A stretch of DNA of 41,612 bases from Acidimicrobiaceae bacterium (GCA_947467375.1 CANIHL010000007.1:1-41612); one strand, 5' to 3'. Numbered from the stretch's first letter, positions 8,272 to 17,051 are shown. Numbers and translations are program-made. Notes: a model not told the origin generated them from the letters alone.

Positions 8272-9184
8272 GGGTGCAAAGAATTCATCACGGTTGTGGT
8301 CGCTTCGCGAGCCTGGTGAGTGGCGCACGCTGTTGGTGGTGCTTTCCGTGTACGGGCTCACGGTGCTCACCGTTGTTCGTTATGAGGTGCTTACGCCGTG
8401 GTTGGCTGTGCCGTTCCTGTCGGTGCTTGGTGCATGGCACCTCAGCATGCAGCACGAGGTATTGCACGGGCACCCGTTTAAGAGTCAGTTTCTGAACGAT
8501 TTCGTTGGTGGCATTCCCGTCACGTTGTGGATTCCGTATTTGGCGTTTAAAAAAGATCACCACGAACATCACCTTTCGGATTTAACGAACCCAGCGCTCG
8601 ACAATGAGAGCTATTACGTGACGCAAGAACAGTGGGACAAAGCAGGAAGAATTCGACGTGCTGCGTGGACTGCAAATCGCACCATTTTGTTCCGCATGTT
8701 TGTGTGGACCATTGTCAGCACCATTACGTATGTGCTGGCGGTGTTGAAGCGCGCAGTGCGAAATGAAAAGAGCGACCGTCTTGCAGTTGCACTGCACATC
8801 ATTGGCGTTGCATTCGTGGTGTATTTGGTTTCACTATCGAGCATGCCGTTGTGGCAGTTTGCGCTTGGCACGGTGTATGGCGGACGAATTCTTAATGCCA
8901 TTCGGCCGTTCCCTGAGCACAAATATCAGAGTGGTGTTGAAACCCGAACCGCAATGATCATGGCTGGCCCATTCATGAGTTTGCTCATGTTGAATAACAA
9001 CTTGCACGTTGCGCACCACGATGAACCAGGAGTTCCGTGGTATGGATATCACAAGTTGATGAACCGAGTGAACGCAGTAGAGCGCGCACGTGATGCAGGT
9101 TTGTTATACGAAGGTGGTTATGCGGAAGTGTTCCGTAAATTTTCGTTCAAGCCGGTTGACTCGCCTGTGCGCGAACGCAACTAA
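8270..9184 (+). CDS. Membrane fatty acid desaturase family protein
   Basis: This 304-residue membrane di-iron protein has three histidine boxes: HEVLHGH (residues 62-68), HHEHH (97-101) and HVAHH (246-250). Several hydrophobic segments lie between and around them (about 20-55, 75-93, 138-160, 172-200). The family introduces double bonds into, or hydroxylates, acyl chains, alkanes or carotenoids using O2; the exact substrate is not clear here. The ATG at 8270 is chosen, with a weak TAGGA about 8 nt upstream; an in-frame TTG at 8264 is possible. The gene shares its start tetranucleotide with the YeiH gene, and its stop abuts the stop of the convergent dioxygenase (TAATTA). Confidence 0.85.
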   Translation: MGAKNSSRLWSLREPGEWRTLLVVLSVYGLTVLTVVRYEVLTPWLAVPFLSVLGAWHLSMQHEVLHGHPFKSQFLNDFVGGIPVTLWIPYLAFKKDHHEHHLSDLTNPALDNESYYVTQEQWDKAGRIRRAAWTANRTILFRMFVWTIVSTITYVLAVLKRAVRNEKSDRLAVALHIIGVAFVVYLVSLSSMPLWQFALGTVYGGRILNAIRPFPEHKYQSGVETRTAMIMAGPFMSLLMLNNNLHVAHHDEPGVPWYGYHKLMNRVNAVERARDAGLLYEGGYAEVFRKFSFKPVDSPVRERN

Positions 9185-9988
9185 TTAACGCGAGGCAACA
9201 ACAGGGAAGCGCGGGTCGTCCAGCGCGTCGCCAAATTGCAAGCTGTTGCCTTCAAGTGGTGGCGAGGTTTTCCATGGACGCGATGCAAACACTGCATCAT
9301 CTCCCACATATCGAAAGCTGACTGCCCGACGTAACTGGACTCCGGTTCCTGTAGTGCCAGGCGCTGCGTGCAGCGTGCGGTAGTGAAACGCCACAGCATC
9401 GCCAAGTTGCACGGGGGTAGAAATCACTTCGTGAGCATTGAGCTCTTCGACTGATGGCAAGTGCACAAAATCGTGTGCCGAATCGACGTATGCAGTTTGA
9501 TCTTTGAAACGTTTCGGAATGAATCGCTTGTTCCACTTATGGCTACCAGCAATGAAGCGCAGGGCAACTGAATCGGGAATTGGGTCGAGCGGAATCCAGA
9601 TGCTCACGTTGTCCATGCCGTCAATTCCGTAATACGGATCGTCGTGGTGCCACGGCGTGACTTCTTTGGTTTCAGCTTCTTTAACCAACACGTGCTCGTG
9701 AAATAGACGTGCAGTGTTGGTGCCCATGAGGCTGAGCGCGGCAGCAGGAACGCTGCCACTCATGCCAACTTCGGCAAATTGTGGGAAGCGGTTCCAGTTC
9801 ACATAGTCATCAAAAAAACGGCCTGTGGCGCCTGCTGGGGTGTATTCATTTGCCCACGGGCCAGGACTTGCCATGTTGGCTGCAACTCCTTGGCGCAGAG
9901 CTTCAAGGGCCTCAGGAGCCACCAGATTGCGCAAGACCACAACACCATCGCGGTGGTATGCAGTGCTGAGTTGCGGGTCGATGGCCAT
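9185..9988 (-). CDS. Phytanoyl-CoA dioxygenase (PhyH) family protein
   Basis: This 267-residue protein is a 2-oxoglutarate/Fe(II) oxygenase. The WHHDDPYYG motif at residues 113-121 gives the HxD metal ligands (H114 and D116). The distal histidine is H207 in RTLHAAPG, followed by arginines 220-221 that can bind 2-oxoglutarate. The family hydroxylates small molecules or acyl-CoAs; the substrate here is unknown. It is convergent with the desaturase, the two stops touching as TAATTA with no terminator between. Its start is followed on the other side by the terminator of the next minus-strand gene, so it is probably transcribed alone. Confidence 0.82.
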   Translation of the reverse strand: MAIDPQLSTAYHRDGVVVLRNLVAPEALEALRQGVAANMASPGPWANEYTPAGATGRFFDDYVNWNRFPQFAEVGMSGSVPAAALSLMGTNTARLFHEHVLVKEAETKEVTPWHHDDPYYGIDGMDNVSIWIPLDPIPDSVALRFIAGSHKWNKRFIPKRFKDQTAYVDSAHDFVHLPSVEELNAHEVISTPVQLGDAVAFHYRTLHAAPGTTGTGVQLRRAVSFRYVGDDAVFASRPWKTSPPLEGNSLQFGDALDDPRFPVVASR

Positions 9989-10031
9989 GTATTCACCCTA
10001 ATTGGAGTGATATTGCACTGGATAAATGAAG

Positions 10032-10057
10032 AACCCGCCGGCTTGCGCCGGCGGGTT
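10032..10057 (-). terminator. Strong hairpin terminator
   Basis: Perfect 11-bp stem AACCCGCCGGC (10032-10042) and GCCGGCGGGTT (10047-10057) with a 4-nt loop. Read on the minus strand it follows the stop of the small membrane protein and is trailed by a T-rich stretch (TTCTTCATTTAT). It separates that gene from the dioxygenase. Confidence 0.85.
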
Positions 10058-10086
10058 CCAGAGTTCCTGTTAGCGGAGGCCGCTAA

Positions 10087-10395
10087 TTACATGCGGAAGC
10101 CCTTGTTCACCATGGAGATGACAGCGTCTTTAACAGGAATCATTCCTGCCACGATTGCGCCATTAGCGCAATAGGTCTGCCAATCCTGGTCGAACGACAT
10201 GCCCCAACCGGTAGCTGGTGTCATCTTGAGAAGCCAGCACATTGCGATAGCAACGATAAGGCCCCAGTTTGAACCAACGATTGGAATCTTCTTGATAATG
10301 CCTGACAGCTGAATGGTGCCAAGTACCGAATCGACAACGGTCGTTACGGCGCCGAGCAAGAGTGCTGCGATGAGTAGGTATCCAAGTGTGTACAT
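10087..10395 (-). CDS. Small membrane protein of unknown function
   Basis: I do not recognise this 102-residue protein. It has an N-terminal hydrophobic segment (residues 1-25, MYTLGYLLIAALLLGAVTTV) and a second one around 45-60 (NWGLIVAIAMCWLLK), then a soluble tail with WGMSFDQDWQTYC and a third weakly hydrophobic helix. The ATG at 10395 is preceded by GGGGA 7 nt upstream; longer readings extend into the promoter region of the divergent MFS gene and look noncoding. It has its own strong terminator downstream, so it is a single-gene unit. The 157-nt gap to the MFS gene must hold both promoters; I see no clear hexamers. Confidence 0.65.
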   Translation of the reverse strand: MYTLGYLLIAALLLGAVTTVVDSVLGTIQLSGIIKKIPIVGSNWGLIVAIAMCWLLKMTPATGWGMSFDQDWQTYCANGAIVAGMIPVKDAVISMVNKGFRM

Positions 10396-10552
10396 TTCAT
10401 TTCCCCAGTTCTGTGGGCGACGTTGCCCACGAATTCGACCGTAAATGACTTTTGTCACCAAGTGGTGGATTACACGAGATTGCAACAATTCACCCCATGA
10501 ATAGGCGAAAATATCGATTTTGTAACACTGGCAAAGTCGTAAGGTGGGCGCG

Positions 10553-11785
10553 ATGAACGGGGAAGTTTTGCCAGTTTCGGGGGGTGGCCCATGGTCGCCA
10601 TTGCGCATTGCGCTCTATCGGTCCATGTGGATCGCGGCCTTGGTTTCAAACGTAGGTACCTTCATGCACATTGTTGCTGCGGGCTGGGCAATGACCTCGC
10701 TTACCGATTCGCCCACGCTTGTTGGGTTGGTGCAAACCAGTTGGGCAGTGCCCGGCTTTGCCTTGGCGCTTCACGCGGGGGCGTTTGCCGACATGGTGGA
10801 GCGCAGGCGCCTCATTGCCCTCACTCAAGTGCTGGCGCTTGCCATTGCAGCTGCATTAGGTGTGCTCGAAATGACTGGGAATCTTGGAGTGACAACGCTG
10901 TTGGCAGGAACGTTCTTCGAGTCGGTTGCATTGACTATTGCGGCACCAGCCTTTATGGCGCTTACGCCACAGCTTGTGGGCACGCAGTATTTGTCGCAAG
11001 CGTTTGGGCTTGATTCGGTTTCACGCAACATTGCTCAATCGGTTGGGCCAGCACTTGCGGGTGCTGTCATTGCTTTTACAAACCCAGGCGCAGTGTTTAT
11101 GTTGAACGCGGTTTCATTTGTGGGAATTTTGTTTGTTGTTCGAAAACTTCCCACGTTTTCAGCCCAGGTTGAAAGTACTTCAAAAATTAATCATGTAATT
11201 AGAGACGGCATTAAACATGTGATCCATACGGCACAATTGCGAAACATTGCACTGCGACTTGCACTGGTTTTAGGTGCAACTGCTTCGTTGAACGCAGTGA
11301 TGCCCGTAGTGGCTAAGAAGTCGCTTCATGTCGGATCGAGCGGGTTTGGATTATTGGCTGGCGCGCTTGGTGTTGGGTCGGTGCTGGCAGTGTGGTTGCT
11401 GCCAATTCTGCGTAAGCAATTGCATCCAGAAACACTTGCGATGATGGCTTCATTCGTGTGGGCAACAGCGGCTGTCGGGTTTGCTCAATCAACAACGTTG
11501 CTTACAGCTGTTCCTGCGCTATTGCTGTGTGGTGCAACGCTGATGGTGCTGATGAATGTGTTGTTTTCCACCTTCATTGCGCAATTGCCAGATCACCTGC
11601 GGGGGCGCGGTTCATCTATCGGCATGCTTATGGCATGGCTAGGAACTTCCGTTGGCGCATTCGCATGGGGATACACCGCAGCATCAACCACAGTTCGTGT
11701 AGCGCTCATTGCTTCTGCTGCGGTAACGGCAGGCATAGGCGTGTTGAATCGTGTTGCGTTGCCGTTAGGCGCTGAAACGAATTAA
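10553..11785 (+). CDS. MFS transporter, EntS/MFS_3-like exporter
   Basis: This 410-residue protein has about twelve hydrophobic segments. The first segment pair, WIAALVSNVGTFMHIVAAGW and then TSWAVPGFALALHAGAFADMVERRRL, resembles the MFS_3 group that includes enterobactin exporter EntS and macrolide exporters. The ADMVERRRL loop between TM2 and TM3 is the MFS signature position. The substrate cannot be told. The ATG at 10553 is preferred because AAGGTGG lies 5 nt upstream; an in-frame GTG at 10544 overlaps that site. Its stop overlaps the stop of the convergent formate dehydrogenase alpha gene by four bases (TTAA). Confidence 0.85.
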   Translation: MNGEVLPVSGGGPWSPLRIALYRSMWIAALVSNVGTFMHIVAAGWAMTSLTDSPTLVGLVQTSWAVPGFALALHAGAFADMVERRRLIALTQVLALAIAAALGVLEMTGNLGVTTLLAGTFFESVALTIAAPAFMALTPQLVGTQYLSQAFGLDSVSRNIAQSVGPALAGAVIAFTNPGAVFMLNAVSFVGILFVVRKLPTFSAQVESTSKINHVIRDGIKHVIHTAQLRNIALRLALVLGATASLNAVMPVVAKKSLHVGSSGFGLLAGALGVGSVLAVWLLPILRKQLHPETLAMMASFVWATAAVGFAQSTTLLTAVPALLLCGATLMVLMNVLFSTFIAQLPDHLRGRGSSIGMLMAWLGTSVGAFAWGYTAASTTVRVALIASAAVTAGIGVLNRVALPLGAETN

Positions 11786-14700
11786 GCGTGAACGGTGAGG
11801 CGGCGAACTGCTTCCACCACCACATCGTCAACCGTGATGCTGCCGGCTTCAACAGCACGAGCAAGATCCACGCGCATTTCATGTTCCCAGAAGCGCTCGA
11901 GGTGAGCAACCGTTGACTTCACGGCATCCAAGCTGCTGTCAGCTGAGAACTGACGCGCAATCTGGTTGGCCATGCGTACGAGTGCGCTCAGTCGGTGTGC
12001 AGGGTGATCGAGTTCGGCAGTAGCTGCACTGCGACCCGGTGATACCTGAACTGCGGTCACTTTGTATTCAGGGCAGTTAGTTGCCCAGTCGGAGTTGTCG
12101 GTGGTAATTACGTTTGCACCGCTGATTGGGTAGTGGAAGGTGGTGTACACCACGCCAGGAGCCACTCGCTCGGTTACCTGTGCGCGAAGCACAGTGTTTC
12201 CTACGCGACTAGTGATGGTGACCTCTTCGCCGTCACGCACGCCTCGTTCGAGAGCATCGCTTGGGTGAATTTCCAGCAAGTCTTCAGGGTGCCATGCAAC
12301 GTTTGCGGTGCGTCGTGTTTGAGCACCCACGTTGTATTGGCTGAGAATGCGTCCAGTGGTGAGGAGCAGTGGGAACTTGCGGTTCGACTTCTCCTCAGTT
12401 GGAACGTATGGAGTTGGCGTGAACTTGCCAAGACCGCGCACAAACTTTTCCTTGTGCATGATTGGCGTGCCGTGTGGGTTGGCGTCGTTGCATGGCCACT
12501 GCACACTGCCTTCATCGTCGAGGCGAGCAAATGACACGCCCTTAAATGTTGGTGTAAGTGCGGCGATTTCGTCCATGATTTCGCTTGGCTCGTTGTACGA
12601 CATTGGGTGACCAAGCGCATTTGCCAACTCGCACACAATTTCCCATTCGTGCTTGCCGGTTTGCGGGCGCATTGCTGGACGAACTCGGTTAATACGACGC
12701 TCGGCGTTTGTAAACGTTCCATCCTTTTCGAGGAACGAGGTACCAGGGAAGAACACGTGTGCAAAGCGCGCAGTCTCATTGAGGAAGAGGTCCTGAACGA
12801 TGACGCATTCCATTGCGGAAAGTGCGGACTCAACGTGAGCTGTGTTCGGATCGGATTGCGCAATGTCTTCGCCGTGTACGAAGAGGCCCTTGAAGTTGCC
12901 GTCAATTGCGGTGTCGAACATGTTTGGAATGCGCAAGCCTGGCTCGGACTGAATGACCGTGCCCCACAGTTGCTCAAACATGGTGCGTGTTGCGTCGTCG
13001 CTCACATGGCGGTAGCCAGGAAGTTCGTGTGGGAATGAACCCATGTCGCACGAACCCTGCACGTTGTTCTGACCGCGAAGTGGGTTAACACCTACGCCGT
13101 CGCGACCAAGGTTGCCGGTTGCCATGGCCAAGTTGGCCATACCCATCACCATGGTGCTGCCTTGGCTGTGCTCGGTAACGCCCAAGCCGTAATAGATAGC
13201 GCCGTTGCCACCAGTTGCGAACAAACGGGCTGCTTCGCGCACTTGTGCTGCGGGAACACCTGTGTGGGCTTCCATTGCTTCTGGGCTGTTTTCCTGACGT
13301 GAAACGAACTCGCTCCAAATTGCGTATTCGGTTGGTTCGCAACGCTCGGCAATGAACTTGGTGTCGGATAGTCCTTCGGTCACGATGACGTGGGCGAGAG
13401 AGTTGATAACCGCAACGTTGGTGCCTGGTTGTAGCTGCAAGAAGCCCGAAGCTTCAATGTGTGCGGTCTTAACCAAGTCGATCTTGCGTGGGTCAACAAC
13501 GATGAGCTTTGCGCCTTCACGTAAGCGCTTCTTCATACGTGAAGCAAACACTGGGTGAGCATCGGTTGGGTTTGCGCCAATGAGCAAGATGACGTCGGCG
13601 TATTCCACCGACTTGAAGTCTTGGGTTCCCGCCGAAGTTCCGAATGCGTTGCTGAGACCAAAGCCTGTAGGTGAGTGGCACACGCGTGCACAGGTGTCAA
13701 CGTTGTTGTTGCCGAATGCTGCACGCACCATCTTTTGCACGACGAATACTTCTTCGTTGGTGCAACGCGATGAAGTAATTGCGCCAATTGAGTACTTGCC
13801 ATGGCGCGACTGAATGTCTTGCAATTTTCCTGCGGCATACGCAATTGCTTCTTCGAATGAAACTTTCTTCCATTCGTCGGTGATTGATTCGCGAATCATT
13901 GGCTCGAGCTGACGATCTTGGTGGTTTGCGTAACCCCAAGCGAAGCGACCCTTTACGCATGAGTGACCTTCGTTTGCACCACCATTTTTGTATGGCGTCA
14001 TACGCACGACGGTTTCGCCTTGCATCTCTGCTTTGAACGAGCAACCAACTCCGCAATATGCGCACGTGGTGAGCACGGTGCGACGTGGCTGACCAAGTTC
14101 GATAACGGTGTTCTCGGTGAGCGTTGCCGTTGGGCAGGCTTGCACGCAAGCACCACACGACACGCAAGGCGAGTCGAAGAAGTTGCCGTTGAAACCGGCG
14201 GCTACGCGCGAACCGAAACCACGACCTTCGATAGTGAGTGCGAACGTTCCCTGAATTTCTTCGCATGCGCGCACGCAACGGTTGCACACGATGCACTTCG
14301 ATGAGTCAAATGTGAAGTACGGGTTCGAGGTGTCTTTTCCAAGGCTGAGGTGGTTGTCGCCGTCGTAGCCGTAACGAACATCGCGAAGACCAACAGCGCC
14401 AGACATGTCTTGCAATTCGCAGTCGCCGTTTGCGGCGCAGGTGAGGCAATCCAGTGGGTGATCGCTGATGTACAGCTCCATTACACCGCGGCGCAAGCGC
14501 TCAAGCTTTGGAGTCTGAGTGCTGACGGTCATGCCAGGCGAGCACGGAGTGGTGCACGAAGCAGGAGTTCCCTTGCGTCCGTCAATTTCCACCAAGCACA
14601 AGCGGCACGAACCAAATGGATCGAGTGAATCGGTTGCACACAACTTTGGAACGTCTACGCCTGCAAGTGCTGCTGCGCGCATGACGGAGGTTCCTTCAGC

Positions 14701-14808
14701 AACAGAAATCTTTACGCCATCGATTGTTACCTCGACTGCGGTTTGTTCTCCGTTACGGCTGCTTGGCTTTGGGGCCGGTGTGCCGAGGTCGTGACTAATG
14801 AGTGTCAT
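11782..14808 (-). CDS. fdsA: NAD-dependent formate dehydrogenase, alpha subunit fused to delta subunit (FdsA-FdsD)
   Basis: This 1008-residue molybdo- or tungsto-enzyme oxidises formate to CO2. In order it shows a NuoG-like [2Fe-2S] domain (C57, C68, C71, C85), a His-ligated [4Fe-4S] site (H117, C121, C124, C130), two ferredoxin clusters (C172/175/178/182 and C215/218/221/225), a fifth [4Fe-4S] site (C249, C252, C256, C284) and the bis-MGD catalytic domain with catalytic C377 in ARVCHSPT. Residues from about 943 to the end (VRMANQIARQF, HLERFWEHEMR) match the small FdsD delta subunit, normally a separate gene. The protein is about 50 residues longer than typical FdsA, in line with the fusion. 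It lies 15 nt after fdsGB. No fdsC/fdhD is seen nearby. Confidence 0.92.
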   Translation of the reverse strand: MTLISHDLGTPAPKPSSRNGEQTAVEVTIDGVKISVAEGTSVMRAAALAGVDVPKLCATDSLDPFGSCRLCLVEIDGRKGTPASCTTPCSPGMTVSTQTPKLERLRRGVMELYISDHPLDCLTCAANGDCELQDMSGAVGLRDVRYGYDGDNHLSLGKDTSNPYFTFDSSKCIVCNRCVRACEEIQGTFALTIEGRGFGSRVAAGFNGNFFDSPCVSCGACVQACPTATLTENTVIELGQPRRTVLTTCAYCGVGCSFKAEMQGETVVRMTPYKNGGANEGHSCVKGRFAWGYANHQDRQLEPMIRESITDEWKKVSFEEAIAYAAGKLQDIQSRHGKYSIGAITSSRCTNEEVFVVQKMVRAAFGNNNVDTCARVCHSPTGFGLSNAFGTSAGTQDFKSVEYADVILLIGANPTDAHPVFASRMKKRLREGAKLIVVDPRKIDLVKTAHIEASGFLQLQPGTNVAVINSLAHVIVTEGLSDTKFIAERCEPTEYAIWSEFVSRQENSPEAMEAHTGVPAAQVREAARLFATGGNGAIYYGLGVTEHSQGSTMVMGMANLAMATGNLGRDGVGVNPLRGQNNVQGSCDMGSFPHELPGYRHVSDDATRTMFEQLWGTVIQSEPGLRIPNMFDTAIDGNFKGLFVHGEDIAQSDPNTAHVESALSAMECVIVQDLFLNETARFAHVFFPGTSFLEKDGTFTNAERRINRVRPAMRPQTGKHEWEIVCELANALGHPMSYNEPSEIMDEIAALTPTFKGVSFARLDDEGSVQWPCNDANPHGTPIMHKEKFVRGLGKFTPTPYVPTEEKSNRKFPLLLTTGRILSQYNVGAQTRRTANVAWHPEDLLEIHPSDALERGVRDGEEVTITSRVGNTVLRAQVTERVAPGVVYTTFHYPISGANVITTDNSDWATNCPEYKVTAVQVSPGRSAATAELDHPAHRLSALVRMANQIARQFSADSSLDAVKSTVAHLERFWEHEMRVDLARAVEAGSITVDDVVVEAVRRLTVHA

Positions 14809-14823
14809 GTTGATGTTCCCTTG

Positions 14824-16827
14824 TTAACCCTGAAAGTCTTCGGTGAAATTCTTAAGTGCACTGCGCACGGGGAGTGGTGTGAGGCCACCCATTGCGCATA
14901 GCGATCCGTCGGCCATTACTTCGCAGAGGTCGACGAGTACTTCTATGTTTGCATCGCGATTAATGCCTGCAGTGATCTTGTCAATAAGTTCAACGCCGCG
15001 GGTGGATCCGATGCGGCACGGCGTGCACTTGCCGCAACTTTCGGCAGCACAGAATTCCATGGCGAAACGGGCTTGTGCAGCCATGTTTACGGTGTCGTCA
15101 AACACCACGATTCCGCCGTGACCAACCATTGCTTCGGCTGCCGCAAACGATTCGTAATCCATTGGCAAATCAAACTTGTCGGATGGGAGGTAGGCGCCAA
15201 GTGGGCCACCAACTTGCACTGCGCGAATTGGACGGCCGCTTTCCGTTGCTCCACCGAGGTCGTTTACTAATTCGCCAAGTGTGATGCCGAATGCAGTTTC
15301 AACAATTCCGCCTCGGGCAATGTTGCCGGCAAGTTGGAACACTTGCGTTCCGCGACTGCGACCCATGCCTAGTGCTGCATACGCTGCAGCGCCGTCGGCG
15401 AGAATCGCCGGAATGGTTCCTAGTGACAACACGTTGTTCACCACAGTTGGTTTTCCGAAGAGTCCTTCGAGTGCTGGTAGTGGTGGCTTGGCGCGAACAA
15501 CACCGCGCTTGCCTTCAAGGCTTTCGAGCAATGCGGTTTCTTCGCCGCAAATGTATGCACCTGCACCAACACGTACGTGAATAGTGAAAGCAAAACCCGA
15601 ACCCAACACATTGTCGCCAAGCCAACCCTGCTCGGTTGCTGCGTCAACTGCTTTGTTCAACGCTTCAATTGCTTCTGGGTACTCGCTGCGTACGTAGATA
15701 TAGCCAGTGTTTGCGCCAACAGCCCAACCGGCAATGGTCATGCCTTCAAGCAGCATGAACGGATCACCTTCCATGAGCATGCGGTCGGCAAACGTTCCAC
15801 TGTCGCCTTCGTCTGCGTTGCACACGATGTACTTGGTTGTGCCAGGTGCTTCAAGCACAGTGCGCCATTTAATTCCAGTAGGGAATGCTGCACCACCGCG
15901 TCCACGAAGTCCGCTGTCGGTTACTTCGGTAACCACATCGCTTTGCGACATGCCAAGCGCACGCTTCAAACCTTTTACGCCACCGTTTGCTTCATAGTCC
16001 TGTGCAGAACGCGGGTCAACAACGCCAACGCGCTGGAACGTAACTCGTTGCTGGCGCTTAATCCATGGAAGCTCTGTCGTGAGTCCAAGGCGAAGCGGGT
16101 GAGCGCCACCATTGAGAACATCGGCGCTCAGCAAACTGGCAACGTCATCAACAAGAACTGGACCGTATGCAATGCGGCCTTCCTTGGTGACCACTTCAAT
16201 CATCGGCTCTAGCCACAACATGCCCCACGAGCCGTTGCGCACAACACGCACGCCCTTTTGTTTTGCAAATGCTGCAGCAACATCGTCGGCGCCTGCTGCG
16301 CGCGATGCTGCATCGCGAGGAACGTATACGGTGACGCCTTCACCCGTCGTATCGATAGATGGTTCAGGAATTCGTTTAGCAATGGCGTCGCCAATAATGG
16401 TTTCAATCGACGTTTCGTTCACGCCACCAATAAGTCGGCCATCAACAGAAACTGCAGGTCCAAGTGCGCAATGACCTAAGCAGAACACTTCTTCAACAAC
16501 AACTTTTTTGCCATCGCCTGCAAGCAGTGCGCGGTCCCATACATCGCGGCCGCCGCGCGACTGACACGCTTCTGCGCGGCACACCTGCACGATTGGGCCG
16601 GCTGGTTCTTCCGTGCGGAAGTCTTTGTAAAAGGTGATGACGCCATGCACTTCGGAAACCGTGACATTAAATACGTCGGCGAAAACAGGGATCAGATCTT
16701 TGCTGATATATCTGGCGTGATGTTGAACGGCGTGCAGCGCTGGCAACATGCCGCCTTCAACGCCGACAAATTGGCGGACGATGGCCTCAAGTTCGGGGAG
16801 CGATGCGTTGGTAGTCAAGGCTTCCAA
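14824..16827 (-). CDS. fdsB: Formate dehydrogenase gamma-beta fusion (FdsG-FdsB; NuoE-NuoF type)
   Basis: This 667-residue diaphorase part passes electrons from the alpha subunit to NAD+. Residues 1-150 are NuoE/FdsG-like with [2Fe-2S] ligands C83, C88, C116 and C120. Residues about 165-250 form the thioredoxin-like N-terminal part of FdsB. Residues 260-667 are NuoF-like: FMN site GRGGAAFPTG (309-318) and NADEGDSGTF, NADH-binding GAGAYICGEETAL (421-433), and [4Fe-4S] ligands C598, C601, C604 and C644. In known Fds systems FdsG and FdsB are separate. The start is a TTG at 16827 with no good ribosome site; a TTG at 16818 is an alternative. The cofactor set could also serve a hydrogenase or complex I module, but adjacent fdsA decides it. 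Confidence 0.9.
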   Translation of the reverse strand: MEALTTNASLPELEAIVRQFVGVEGGMLPALHAVQHHARYISKDLIPVFADVFNVTVSEVHGVITFYKDFRTEEPAGPIVQVCRAEACQSRGGRDVWDRALLAGDGKKVVVEEVFCLGHCALGPAVSVDGRLIGGVNETSIETIIGDAIAKRIPEPSIDTTGEGVTVYVPRDAASRAAGADDVAAAFAKQKGVRVVRNGSWGMLWLEPMIEVVTKEGRIAYGPVLVDDVASLLSADVLNGGAHPLRLGLTTELPWIKRQQRVTFQRVGVVDPRSAQDYEANGGVKGLKRALGMSQSDVVTEVTDSGLRGRGGAAFPTGIKWRTVLEAPGTTKYIVCNADEGDSGTFADRMLMEGDPFMLLEGMTIAGWAVGANTGYIYVRSEYPEAIEALNKAVDAATEQGWLGDNVLGSGFAFTIHVRVGAGAYICGEETALLESLEGKRGVVRAKPPLPALEGLFGKPTVVNNVLSLGTIPAILADGAAAYAALGMGRSRGTQVFQLAGNIARGGIVETAFGITLGELVNDLGGATESGRPIRAVQVGGPLGAYLPSDKFDLPMDYESFAAAEAMVGHGGIVVFDDTVNMAAQARFAMEFCAAESCGKCTPCRIGSTRGVELIDKITAGINRDANIEVLVDLCEVMADGSLCAMGGLTPLPVRSALKNFTEDFQG

Positions 16828-16859
16828 GCGTAGGCGAAATAAGGGCTAGAGCGACATTG

Positions 16860-16897
16860 GGCTCAAAAATCAACCCGATTTTGGGGTTACTTGAGCC
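16860..16897 (-). promoter_or_regulatory. Two-arm hairpin ahead of the formate dehydrogenase operon
   Basis: Outer arms GGCTCAA (16860-16866) and TTGAGCC (16891-16897) enclose inner arms AACCC (16872-16876) and GGGTT (16884-16888). Read on the minus strand the inner stem is followed by GATTTTTG, which looks like a weak intrinsic terminator, and the outer pair encloses it. It overlaps the stop of the micro-ORF and ends about 33 nt before the fds start. It could terminate the upstream transcript or act as an attenuator. Confidence 0.4.
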
Positions 16898-17030
16898 TCT
16901 TACGTGGGGGTTTGGCAGTGATGGCGTGATATTCGCGGAGTAACTCGGAGGCGGAGACGGCCAGGGCGAAGGCAACCGCGTCGATGACGGCTAGGGAAGG
17001 GTTTGCCGTGCCTTGTGGTATTTGTCCCAT
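16887..17030 (-). CDS. Possible 47-residue small protein upstream of fds
   Basis: An ATG at 17030 opens a 47-codon frame that ends in TAA at 16887. The product has a hydrophobic/amphipathic helix (SLAVIDAVAFALAVSASELL, about residues 12-31) and a basic tail (KPPRKRLK). Its codons end mostly in C through the middle (GCC, GTC, ATC, TCC), richer than neighbours, which suggests real coding but also differs from local usage. It lies 21 nt after the carboxylesterase stop and just before the fds hairpin. No Shine-Dalgarno sequence is seen. It could be a small regulatory or membrane-associated protein, or a chance frame. Confidence 0.4.
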   Translation of the reverse strand: MGQIPQGTANPSLAVIDAVAFALAVSASELLREYHAITAKPPRKRLK

Positions 17031-17051
17031 GTATGAGCGATCAAAATGAAA

